Assembly (NCBI GenBank): GCA_024345305.1
Contig: BRON01000001.1
Location: 620,001 to 684,000, forward strand
Reading direction: 5' to 3'
Source of the DNA: Mrakia gelida
Lineage: Eukaryota > Basidiomycota > Tremellomycetes > Cystofilobasidiales > Mrakiaceae
DNA: 64,000 nt
Made by a program: the position numbers and the translations under genes. Positions 20,111 through 30,450 of the stretch are shown here, one piece after another. The notes beneath the pieces are model-generated. The model saw only the letters and a list, made by a program, of their open reading frames with translations, searched no databases and was not told where the DNA came from. Each line of letters begins with the position of its first letter. Positions within the stretch are counted from its first letter, which is position 1.

Positions 20111-20587
20111 GGAGTTGAGAACGCGAGGAGGACGAGTCGATTTGGTTTCTCGTTTGGATTGCCGTCGAGCTTCGAGGACGTCAAGATAAATGATCAGTCA
20201 CTCCTAGCAGACCCTACTTCGGCCGAGGGCAGCGAGACCAGCATCGTGTGCCAGATGCTCGCGTCGTTCGAACGGAAACGCGTCGCCTCGCGCACCAAAC
20301 TTTCGCTCAACCTCTCCGCGACGAACGTGTTCCACCACCCTCCCCCTCTTCTTTCTATGACCCCTCTCGGCCTTGGTACCTGTTCCTCGCAGGTTTTTCT
20401 GTATCCGACTTTGCATGAAACTCAGATCGATCATCAATTTCGAGGCTGGGCGAAACGGGGAGGAGGAGACCGTGCGTGCGAGCTCGCACAAACTCCTTCT
20501 TTCTGGTTCGCTCCTCCTTCTCTCTCCCTCCAACCACCAGCACCTCCATCACTCGTCTCTCGCCCCTCTCACTCCTCTCTACAAGCC

Positions 20588-22410
20588 ATGCTCAGTCGTT
20601 TAAGCTCCTTCGTCTCCACCCCCAAGGACTCTCCTCCTCCCGCTTCCAACGTCGAAACGCCCGTCGAAGATCCCCTCGCTTCCCTCTCTTCCACCCTTCT
20701 CTCAGCCCTACCACCCCTCGCTCAAAGGACTCTCCCGATTCCAGCTCAGCTTGAGGACCTCGAAGCTCAGCTTCCTATCGCTTGTAGCTCGTGCGACGCA
20801 TGCGAAGACGGCGAGGAGGAGGACGGCCAGTTCCCCCAGCTACCCAGCAAGTTCGACATGGACCTGGAGACTGAGATGCTCGGGGACATCATCAGTGAGT
20901 TTCCCAAGAAATCTGTCTGTTTGAAGGATGTAGTGCAAAGGGAGGAGGGGACAGTCAAGAGAAGGACGAGCGAGGAAGCTCAAGCTCAAGCGCTCGAGCT
21001 CACCTCCCTCCCTCCCCTCTTCCCTCGTCGAGAGCGCTGTCATCTCGTCCTTCTGAATCTTCACTGACCTTCCCTTCGACGTCCTCGTCTCTTCACCCTC
21101 ATAATCATCTTACAGAGCCCATGAATCGACTGGTCATCATCGCAACCTCAAAGACGGACTGGCAGCACGAAATCGCCGAAGAGCCAGCCTCCCTCGCCTT
21201 TCACCTCTCCAACGTCGAGAAGCGGAAAGGTGTTGGATCCGCTTCCAAAGGAACCGAAAAGGAGATTCCTGGGCTGTACGATACTCAGGAGATGTCGAAG
21301 CTCGCGGTGTTGGCGAGCTCGATCGAGGTTGACGCTGAAGAGGGACGAACGTCGACTCGTGAGTCTTTCTCACTTCGTCGTGGTTCGAGAGGCTGAGCTT
21401 CAGGATGAATTAGAGGTGTAGGTAGCTTAACGAGATCGTCGAGATCCGATGCTGCAGCCTGGACGCTTCAGGAGAAGACGCAGGGCGTACCAAACATCGC
21501 ATCGCGTTGACTGACGCGTCTTTCGTTTTGCACGTCCTCTCAGTCCTCTTCCCTGACTTCAAGTACATCTCCTCCGTCTCCATCTCCAAGGAGGGAGCCA
21601 ATGCCTTCTACGACCAAGCTCTCGATCCTTCCGTCGGCCCTCTAGGTCAACCGGCCTCGTCCTCCGCCGACCAGCTCAAGAGTTGGATTCTCCCGTATCG
21701 CGCTGTCGTGCTTCTCTGTGCGTACCGCTTAGCTCAGCTTCTACCTGATCCATCCTCTTCAGAAGCTAACCACGACTGTCGTCTCTTTTTTTAGGCTCCC
21801 ACAAGACTCGAGACAAGAAGTGTTCGTTTCGCGTCGCGTTCTCTTTGCTTCGCGTTTCGTTTCGAACTGACCTACGTTCGGTTCAATCATGATAGGTGGA
21901 ATCGCAGCTCCCCTACTCGAGCAGGTCCTCACCTCCACTCTGACACTTCACGATATCGATGTCGACACCACCGGATCCTCCCTCCACCACCTTCCCTCGT
22001 CCGAGGAAATCTCGAAGCTCTCGTCGGAAGACGACATCCAAAAACTGCTTCACAACGTCGCCGGAGCTGGAGAGGGCGGAGCAGGCGCAAGTAAAGAGGT
22101 CGGTATTTTCAGGATATCCCATCTGAGTGGACACAAGTACTCGGGAGTGATGATCGTGAGTTTTTGTCCCCTTTCGTTAAGACGAGATCGACGCGTCGTT
22201 TGAAGCTAAGCTCACGCTCTGCTTTGTCTGTTCTTTCGTCAACAGATCTGCTTCCCCTCCGGAGCCATCCTCTACTACGGACGAGTCCGACCTCGGGATT
22301 GTGTGGCTATCGTCGAGAAGACGATCTTGAATGGAGAGATCCTGGCCGAGCACTTGAGGGGAGGAGGGAATTTGAGGAGGGAGAAGGGGAAGAGTTTGTT
22401 GGACTGGTAG
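20588..22410 (+). CDS. Sucrase/ferredoxin-like [2Fe-2S] protein, Aim32/Apd1 family
   Basis: Six exons (20588-20894, 21116-21358, 21544-21717, 21795-21821, 21896-22155, 22246-22410) give 391 residues. Thioredoxin-like ferredoxin family (Suc_Fer-like). Visible landmarks are CSSCDACEDG near residue 64, LPSKFDMDLETEMLG, KPMNRLVIIATSKTDW, LLCSHKTRDKKCGIAAPLLE, HLSGHKYSGVMI and FPSGAILYYGRV. In yeast Apd1/Aim32 the cluster is held by two Cys and two His; the H-x3-H in HLSGHKY and the upstream Cys residues fit that. Yeast Aim32 is mitochondrial and Apd1 cytosolic, both linked to thiol/redox stress (established knowledge). Here the first 50 residues are Ser/Pro-rich without a clear presequence, so location is open. 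The 27-base exon 4 encodes the CSHKTRDKK loop. Confidence 0.88.
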
Positions 22411-22954
22411 ACCTGTAGACAACAAGAATGATGGATGGAGGGAGAACAATTTTTGGCCGTAGAGGCCATCGAAGAGTGGCGAGGGCGAGAACGAAGGAAA
22501 GTCGAACGTCGCTCGCAGCCTTGCGTTGATGAAAGTCGACGAAGGGACGTCGCTGAGGATTCTGCCAGAACGTTTGAAAGGGTTGGGATACCAGGGAAGA
22601 GAAACCAGAGCACGATGCTTGCTTCGATACACTTTTCAACCCTTTCCTTGAGCTGGACGGGAAGAAAAAAACGAAGCCGTAGTTCGGACTAGATCAACGC
22701 GACGGCGTCAGGATTTGGACCTCTCGAAGGTACTGGGCAGCCGCTTACTCTCTGAGCACCGTTCTTTGGAGTGTGAGAAAGAATTCGAGAAGGATCAGTG
22801 TCTCCTCTGCATGACCAAAGTCATCAAACTCGAAAGGCGAGCTCGCTTACAGGAGCCGAACCTTGACGTCCTCCCGTCGTCGCCCCTCCTTGCGATCTAC
22901 TCCCAACGTCCATCTCCTCCCGCTGTCGAACCCCTTCTTTCCTCCCAGCACAGT
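22411..22954. other. Intergenic region, promoter of the rhodanese-like gene
   Basis: No exon chain seen. The last 100 bases are CT-rich, as elsewhere before a start codon in this window. Confidence 0.45.
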
Positions 22955-23697
22955 ATGACCTCTCTATCCAACGAGACACAAGCCCCTAAGCTCATCTCAG
23001 CAGACGTGAGTCTGACTCTTCCTTCTCGCTCAGTCGCCGATCGAAGCGAGTGTTCGTCGACTCGAGCTCACGCTTCCTCTCCCTTCCTCCTTCTCCCTTG
23101 AAGGAACTCGCCACCCTTCTCACTCCAGCTCAAAAACAGACTGACAACCACGTTCAGGTCGTCGACGTTCGAGATGAAGACTTCGCCGGAGGAAACGTCG
23201 TCGGAGCTCACAACTTCCCGAGCAAAAGAGCGAGTCCAGAAGGGTTCGACCAGCTCGCAAAGGAGCTCAAGGAGAGGAACGTCAACAAGGTCGTTTTTCA
23301 TTGCACCCTTTCAAAGATAAGGTACGTGCTCTTCCGATCCTTGCTCAGATAGAGTGAGAACGAGCCCAGAGACATGGAGGGACGAGCACCTCCTCGAACT
23401 GACGCCTTCGTTCGTGCTTCGGTTTCTCTACTCTGTCTCGTTTTGCCAGGGGTCCCGACGCAGCTCGCGAGTACGCTGAGGCTTTGAAAAGAGCGGGGGA
23501 GTCTGATCAGGAGATCTTTGTCCTTGTAGACGGATTCGGAGGGTTCCAACAGAAGTTCAAGGTGAGTCGCGTCGTCCGCGAAGAACGGACGAGGGTTAGT
23601 TTGACGAGGGGAAATCTAGCTAACCGACCTTCTTGCTCGTCCTCAGGGGGATCCTACGCTGGTTGAGAAGCACGACCCACTTGTATGGACGGAGTAG
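22955..23697 (+). CDS. Rhodanese-fold CX5R phosphatase/arsenate-reductase-like protein (Ych1/Ibp1/Acr2 group)
   Basis: Four exons (22955-23005, 23104-23321, 23450-23561, 23647-23697) give 143 residues, the usual size for single-domain fungal rhodanese-like proteins. VQVVDVRDEDFAGGNVVGAHNFP is the rhodanese/Cdc25 entry motif. The active-site loop is HCTLSKIRGP, i.e. Cys-x5-Arg followed by GP, as in Acr2 arsenate reductase and the small Cdc25-like phosphatases Ibp1 and Ych1. The active-site loop is split by an intron inside the Arg codon. Substrate (phosphotyrosine versus arsenate or sulfur transfer) cannot be decided by eye. Its upstream neighbour on the same strand is a thiol/iron-sulfur protein; a functional tie is speculation. 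Confidence 0.85.
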
Positions 23698-23947
23698 ATC
23701 AGTCTCTGAGAGGGAAGACTTCGAACAGCGGAAGACGTCAATCCGAGAGTGCAAAGGCAACATGATCCTTCGACCGTCGCTTCAGTTCACCTCCGAAAGA
23801 CGAAAGACGAAAGAGATAAGGGGATCGTAATTATCATAAGAGTCGTAAAACACATCTAAGCTATCGAACCTCCCTCCCATCCCGTTCGCGCATCTAAAGC
23901 GACTCGACTCGATCTCGACGCGTCTCCTCGCTCAATCCGAACCGCTC

Positions 23948-25922
23948 TCACGACGACCTCCGCGAGTCCACTCGAGCGTAGGCTGGAAGACCACTCCCAT
24001 CGTCTTCCGCTGACGCTCGGAACACAGGAGGCTGCGAGTCGAGGGTGGGATTGGAAGCTGGGGGGGGTGATGACGGAGCGGATGAGGCGGGCGTCGAGTT
24101 GAAGGTGAAGTGTTGAGAGGGAGGGAGGCCGAACGAGGAACGGGTTTGTTGGATCCTGGATGACGAGGTGGTGAGAACGAGCGTTCGGTCGAAGGTCAGC
24201 AAGGATGTGATACGAAGAGATTTGGGGGCGAGGAGAGGGGAGAGGGGAGAGGGGAGGAGAAGGACGCGAGTGAGGGAGAGAGGAGGTTGGACGAACTCAG
24301 TTGAGAACTTGAGGAGCTGCATCGAGAGAAAGAAGGGTATGGAGCCCGCGAGAGTGGTCAGCCAAGCATAAGGATACGTGAGATGTATGACGGAGAGAAG
24401 GTTCACTGACTCGTCTACCGAGAAGCTCCTATGGAATCGAACGAACGAACGAAGTCAGCGACGCGTTCCTCGACCTCGCTTCCTCGAGTTCTCGAGATGA
24501 AAGAGGAAACTCACCTTCTCCAACTTGTCCAGCTTCTCCTCCACCGAGTATCCGTTCCTCCTATTGTGATCACAGAAACCTTGCAGCAGCAGCAGCGCTC
24601 TCCCCTCCTCCCTCCTCGTCCTCTCGTCCTCGAGCGCCGAGATAACAGCGTGGTTCGACTCGACGTAGCCATCGACGGCTCGTCTCGAGAGGAAGCGATA
24701 GGCTGCTTGAGCGTTGACATCAGGGTCGCTGGAGCTTGAGAAAGCACCGGTTACGAGAGTGAAGCCAGGGTTGAGGTCGGTGGAGTGAAGGATTTGGGAG
24801 GGTGGGAGGGCTCGTTCGGCTCGGAAGTGGATGAAACTGCAGAGGAAAGCGGGAAGGGAGCCGCTACGTTAGTCAAGAGAGATCCTGAAAGACCAAGGAA
24901 GTAAGTCCTTGGGACGAACGCGTCTGAGAAACGATAGATCTGGATGAGAGAGAAGAAGTCAGCTCGACGAGGTCGCCCAACGAAGACAACAGCCGGACAG
25001 CCTCACTCTGTGCTCCATCAACTTCCTCTCGAGGGAATCGAGCTTCGAAGCGAGATCTGCAGAGCTCTTGCCCTTCTTCGTCTTCCCGTTCGCGTACGCG
25101 GCGAGGATGAGAAGGTGGTCCTTCGGGTCGACAGCTGAGACGCGAGCGATGCAAGTCAGCTGCTGTTTCGAGCGAGGAGAAAGCTGAGGTTTGTACTCAC
25201 TAACATTCAGAGCACTCCAAACCTCTGCCTGAGTATCGAGGTACGCTGGAATGGCGACCTCAGGACGAGGGAAGACGGCCGAGCGAGGAAGTCCGAGTTC
25301 GCGACGCGCCTCGATGAACCTACAAGGAGAAGGGAAACAGGAACTGCAAGTCAGCGAATCGGTAAAGGATTGAGCTCGGCTTCCTTAGGGGACCGGACGG
25401 ACTCGTAGCTGAACCCCAGAAGCTGCACGAGCAAGGAAAGAGAGGAATGAAGGTCAGCTCGACGCCACACTTCGCTCCCTGACAAAGGAATCGCCTTACC
25501 CCTTCTTTGACAGCAGCCTGCGATTAAAGAGGCGATGCATAGTCAGCTCCCTATGTTCATCGGGAACGAGCAGGACAAGAAGAAGGCAGAACGAACATCT
25601 TCGAGCTGTTGGAATCGTTGATGGTGGGTGAGGTCGTCCTTCTTCAATTTAGCTGCAGCCATGGTCGACTCCCTCGGAGTTTCGGTCTGACGCTTGAAGT
25701 AACCGATGATGAGAGCTTTGGCGGTGTCCCTTGAAGCCGTCGTGCTCTGGGTCGAGAGTTGTCCTGGGAGGCGGAGGGGAAGGAGACGGAAAGGTCAGCT
25801 CGAGTCCTCCCTCCCTTCCTTCTTCGACCTCGCTTCCCCAGCCTAGACCTGAACGTACTCAAAGCAGCGATAGCTCCTAGCTCAGTTGAGATCGCAACGC
25901 TGTAGGGAACGGTGGTATCCAT
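23948..25922 (-). CDS. Unrecognised protein, probably helical/coiled-coil
   Basis: I do not recognise this family. ATG at 25922 (MDTTVPYSVAISTELGAIAA) leads a chain of about ten exons, read on the minus strand. Landmarks in order: DTAKALIIGYFKRQTETP, KLKKDDLTHHQRFQQLED, AAVKEG, LLGFSYESVRF, EARRELGLPRSAVFPRPEVA, DPKDHLLILAAYANGKTKKG, SADLASKLDSLERKLMEHR, IYRFSDAFIHFRAERALPPS, NAQAAYRFLSRRAVDGYVES, NGYSVEEKLDKLEK, and a Ser/Pro-rich tail ending AYARVDSRRSS. No signal peptide or sure membrane segment remains after splicing; a hydrophobic stretch at about 24310-24400 disappears if the intron ending at the CAG near 24333 is removed. Charged heptad-like segments suggest helices. Two introns use GTTCGT donors and one uses GTCCCC, so exon edges are approximate. 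Confidence 0.6.
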
Positions 25923-26506
25923 GCGAGAGCGCTGGATGGCAGTTGGAGGGCAGGGGGAGGTTGACCAACCAAGGAAGCTCGACTTTGGCGCAAGAAAGGG
26001 GAGGTTTGACGAATCCCAGAGAGGCGAGCCGAGGAAAAAAGGTGATGGGTCGGTGGCGATGGTAGAGGAGAGGTCGATATGATTAGTCGAGATGTATACA
26101 GTGGACTTGTGAGGGCATGGTTGAGGAGAGCGAAGGAGAAAGGTAACGAAGCGGAATGTTGAGCTCGAAACTTCCTTCCTCTTCCACTCGCCCACCTCCG
26201 CCGCGCCCGCTCTACTGCTCCTCTGAGTCGACTGGTAGATTTTGGCTGCAACTCGTCTACCTGAGACCCATCGCGAGATCGTCTCGCTCTTCGAGGTTTC
26301 GTCGCCCTCGCGCGAGCGAAAACTTGCGAGCTCAACGACGACGAGTCTCGGTCCTAGCTCTCTACGGTATTAGATAGGGTGGTTGAGTAGGCAGAAACAG
26401 ATAAACCAATATGAAGTCTGGGATTCGTGAAGTCAAAAAGAGTGCTAGGGAAACAAACGAAGAGCGAGGCGAGCGAAAGCGAAAGAAAACGGACGCGACT
26501 CAATCG
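25923..26506. other. Intergenic region between two minus-strand genes
   Basis: Promoter side of the unrecognised gene (pyrimidine-rich on the minus strand near 25930-26150) and the 3' flank of the G-alpha gene. No other exon chain seen. Confidence 0.4.
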
Positions 26507-28902
26507 TCAACTCAACAGACCCATCTCCGCGATCAATTGACGGACCATCACCTCCTGCACGGCCATCATGATCACTCGCATGCTACCTGGAGGCGAAAGA
26601 CGGGAGAAGAAGCTGGTCAGCAAGAGCGGAAGGCTTCGAACACGTCTCGACGAACTCACTCTTATCAACTGCCGTACTGTAGTGAGAGTAAATCATCCCG
26701 TTCGAGTCCGACCTCCTGGTACCGATGACGGGCGGCCCAGCCGCCGTTCCAGACTCCCTCGTCTTAGCTATACGAAGGAATTTCCTTCGGAAAAACTCCC
26801 TCGCCGCTGGAACGTTCCCCTCGTCCGCTTCTGAGTAGTCCGAGAAGGAGGGGTGGATGGGGGAGAGACCGGAGGCGACCTTGAAATCGAAGAGGTCGAC
26901 TTTGTTGAGAAAGAGGAGGAAGGTCTTGGAGAGGAAGATGGGGTTGGAGACGATGGTTTGGAAGAGGAGGAGGGCGTCGCGGGTTTGGTTCTGATGGAGA
27001 CGGCGAAGGGAAAAGATCGGTGAGCTTGATAGAGAGCGGAGCCAAACGAGGTGAAAGATGAAACCTACGGCATCACGATCCTCCTCCAAGACCTCGTCGT
27101 ATCCAGCGAGATTGACCTCGAATAAGATCGCGTCGACTCCATCGAAACCTGTCGAGACGAGAGGATTCGAGCAACGGGTCAGAAAGCGTCCCGAGCCAGC
27201 CTGGAGGGAAGCGGTGACTTACAGTGAAGCCATTTCCGACCTGCCTCAAGGAAGGTAGAAGGTCGCTCGATCAGTCATGGACGACGCGAGGGAAGAGAGG
27301 GACGGGAGACGCGACTCACGTTCGCTCTTTTGGCCTCCAACATCGACGAATAGGTACTTCTGCCGCTTCGAAAAAGGTCTTCAGCACCGGGTCTACTTCG
27401 GAGCTTTGGTATGAACTCACATGGTCGCGAATCTGGAAGGCAGTTTCTGAAATCCCCGTCGTTTTAGAACGAGCGAAGAGGATGTCCTGAAAGAAGAGGC
27501 ACGGTCAGCCCTCGCAGCTCGGTCAGTACGTCCTCGAGCATCGAAGACTTACCGACTCGTTGGGAGTGTACCCCGTCGTCCAGAAGCGGTCAAGGTTCTC
27601 CATCAAGTACGGCAAACTGTTCGAGAGACGCGTCGTCGCGAGTGATGGTCAGCTTCAGCGCTCTTCCTTCCTCCCTCGCTTCGCGTTCCTCTTCGGAAAA
27701 GCTGAGGATGTAGACAAAGACTCACTTATCAGGCAGTGCTATCTTCTTAGCCTTCCTCCAAACCTCCTGCAACCCAGGATCCGACCAGATCGCGATCGCT
27801 TGACCTTTGACCTCCGGAGGGAAGAGCGGGGAGTAGGTCTGGTTTTCGTATCCAGGTTGGTGAGCGATAGTAGAGATGGATTCCGCGGTTAACTGTGGCC
27901 ATTTAAGCGACCGTAAGATCTGATCAGCGATCGCGAAACTCGAGCAGAGAGGGACGCGGTCGGGACGAACCAGAACCGAAGGATCGAGTTCGACTTCCAG
28001 CTCGTCGCAAAGGTCCAGAAGGAGGTGAAGACCTTCTATGAGATTCCGGTATATCAGCGCTCGATATTCTGGAAGCGAGGGAAGGTGAGAAACATACGAA
28101 GGTCAGCGAAGATCGAGCTGAATTGGATGGAAGTCCAACGAGAGTGCGAAGGGGGCCGAGGACGAGGTCAAAGGGAGGGAGACGACCACGCTGCCCAGAG
28201 AAGGAAGGGGAAGCGACGACGAACCTGAGATCTCTGAGTCGGTGAATGGGACCTGAAGGGAACCAAAGAGAAGAAGGGGAGGAGTGAGCTCGCGATCGAG
28301 TCGAGGAAAAAAGAAGAAGAGCGCGAGAGACTCACACTGTGAAGCAGCCTCATCACCTAGCATCGCAAAGGAGAGAAACCGAAACGAGTAGTGAGCTTTG
28401 AATCGGGCTTGGCCGAATCGAACAGGAGCGAGACGAACCTTCAGCACCTGGAGCGAGAGGAGGGAAGGCAGATGAAGAGGGTGAGCTTCGGCGAGTCGCG
28501 AGTCTAGATCGAACGAGAGGACTCACTGTCGACTTCCCCGAACCACCAGCACCTAACAGCAAGACTGAAATGAAGAAAATAACGAGAGGGTGTCAGTACG
28601 TAAGACTGCTCGTCTTTGCAGAGTCATAGACAGTCCTGAGAAGCAACAGTCGAGCTCACTCTTGATCTCCTTCCCTCTCCGCCTCTCGTCCTGAGGATCG
28701 AAAGCCAGCAAGCGAAGACGGAGTAATCAGCATCGAGAAGGAAGCTCTCATGAACAGGGTTTAGGTCCAAGAGCAGGAAGGGAAGGCTCACAGCTCGTAT
28801 CTTCGTCTCGATCGACATCGTCCTCTGCCTAGCTTTGGCGTCCGTCTTCCTGAGGAGGAGGTCGTCGTCGTCCCTCGCAGGAGAAGAAACACAGGTGCCC
28901 AT
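26507..28902 (-). CDS. Heterotrimeric G-protein alpha subunit, divergent
   Basis: Multi-exon gene read on the minus strand. The start MGTCVSSP gives Gly2 for N-myristoylation and a nearby Cys for palmitoylation, so membrane anchoring is expected. G-alpha landmarks in order: DERRRGKEIK; the P-loop GAGGSGKST; VMRLLHSVPFTDSE; EYRALIYRNLIEG; an enlarged helical domain; LPYLMENLDRFW; switch I with RSKTTGI; switch II with [45 protein letters not shown] (the NKxD base-specificity box); SHYSTAVDKS (the TCAT-equivalent loop); and the last helix ending RQLIAEMGLLS. The usual P-loop Glu (GAGESGKST) is Gly, and the C terminus has an extra Ser after GLL. Probably couples an unknown receptor to cAMP or MAPK signalling, as fungal G-alpha proteins do; the divergence suggests an expanded, lineage-specific subgroup. 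Confidence 0.9.
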
Positions 28903-29319
28903 GCTGTATGCAGAGGGAATTGATGGTGGTGGTTAGAGTGTGGAAGAGTCGTTAAAAGATCGCCGACGTCAAGGGTAAATTTGGGGGCGAGGAAGGAGGG
29001 GGAGAAGAGGGGAGGCGAGCACCCTTCGACAGGACGAGGCTCGACGACCTCGAGAGTCTGCTGAGAAGCCTGGGTCATCCAGAAGTCAAGAGCGATTAGC
29101 TGCTGGTGTACGAGAGTCTCCATAGAGGACAGTCAGCCGCGAAGCGTTGCTCAGAACAGAGGGCTAGAGGGAGGAAGGGAGGAAGTGGTGAGCTCGTAGT
29201 TGAACGAGCAGTGAAGTCTCGGCCCCAGCTGCTTCCCCTTTGAGCTCGGACGATTATACGATCGAGAGGGAAACCATCGGTAGAACAAGACGCAGGAAAG
29301 AAGATCGTCGTTTCCTGGA
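28903..29319. other. Divergent promoter region
   Basis: Separates the start of the G-alpha gene (leftward) from the start of a membrane-protein gene (rightward). No coding exon seen. Confidence 0.45.
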
Positions 29320-30228
29320 ATGAAACGAAGGAGGAGATGGGAGGAGAAGACAAGAGAAGAGAAGCTTCTTCATCTAGACCTTCCCTCCCACCGACGTCAC
29401 TCTGGCGACGTCAAAGCTCGCTCTTCCGCCCTCGTCAACGTTTCCCACCTCGACAACAAGGTCGACTCCCTCGCCGCTTCGACTCAACCTCAAAGACTCG
29501 CCCGGACGTCCACCTCAGGTCTCGAGGAAACCCTTCTTCTCGTCACCATCCTCTCAGTGATGCTCTCCATGATCTTCATGTGAGTCCAGCGATGTCCTCC
29601 GCTTCTCCATCCTCTCTCGTCCTCCCCGGCTGAATCCGTCGACGCGTCGCCCGCGCTGGCCTCTCTTTCCTCGCCTACTTTCTCCTCCAGATCCAACTCG
29701 GTCTTCGACAACTTCGTCGCAACGAACCTTCTCCCCACCGACGATCTCAAGCTTCTCCGCCCTCTCGCATCCCTCTTCGGTTCCTTCACCTTCCTCGTCC
29801 TTTTCATCCTCGTACGTTGCCTGTTTCTTCCTCGGCTCAGTACTCTAGCTCTCCTCGTGGATCCTCGCATATTCCTTTCCTCTCATCGCTAACCTCCTTT
29901 CCCTCTCCTCCACGTTCTATTCATTCCATTCCCTTCGTCTTCACAGGCCCTCCTCCTCGTCCTCCTCCTCTCAGCCCTCCTCACCACTTGCCCTCCCGCG
30001 GAAGGGCCCGCCGATCGAGAACCCTTTAGGCAAATCTTCCGCCTCTATCCTATCGTATTCGTCTTCTCCATCGTCCTCCTCGCATCAACAGGTCTCTCCC
30101 GCTTCCCTCTCGCCTTCGTGACACTCCTTCAACCCTCGTTCGCGATGGACAAGTTCGATCTTCCTCACGTCGCGCTGCTCGTTTTGGAACCGGGGGCGCT
30201 GGGTTCGATGGTCGATTGGGTGGTGTAG
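29320..30228 (+). CDS. Small multi-pass membrane protein, unrecognised
   Basis: Three exons (29320-29579, 29691-29811, 29947-30228) give a protein of about 220 residues. The N-terminal 65 residues are basic and polar (MKRRRRWEEKTREEK). Three hydrophobic segments follow: LLLVTILSVMLSMIFM (about 70-86), LFGSFTFLVLFILALLLVLLLSALL (about 110-135) and IVFVFSIVLLAS (about 155-170), then a final amphipathic tail ending MVDWVV. No family is recognised. Likely an integral membrane protein; the compartment is unknown. The start is the first in-frame ATG of the open frame; a shorter protein could begin at a later methionine. Confidence 0.55.
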
Positions 30229-30450
30229 AGGTCGAGGATGCAGGGGAAGGATATGAGGCGAGGAGGAGTAGAGGAGGTTGTTTGAGACGCGTCGAGCTTT
30301 TCGTCCTTTCGTTTTGTTTCTTCTCTCGTCTTGTTTTTGCGTCAAGTGCGTGTGGTTTGTATACGAGCTAGATGAAGTGTTATCTATGTGCATTCTCGTT
30401 GTGTAGCAGCCTTCCGCTTGGAGGAGGAAACGAGATCGTGCCGTGAGAGG

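Noticed and set aside
24310..24406. Hydrophobic stretch suggesting a membrane helix in the unrecognised minus-strand gene
   Set aside because: It is bounded by a GTCAGT donor and a CTGAC plus CAG acceptor, so it is most likely intron.
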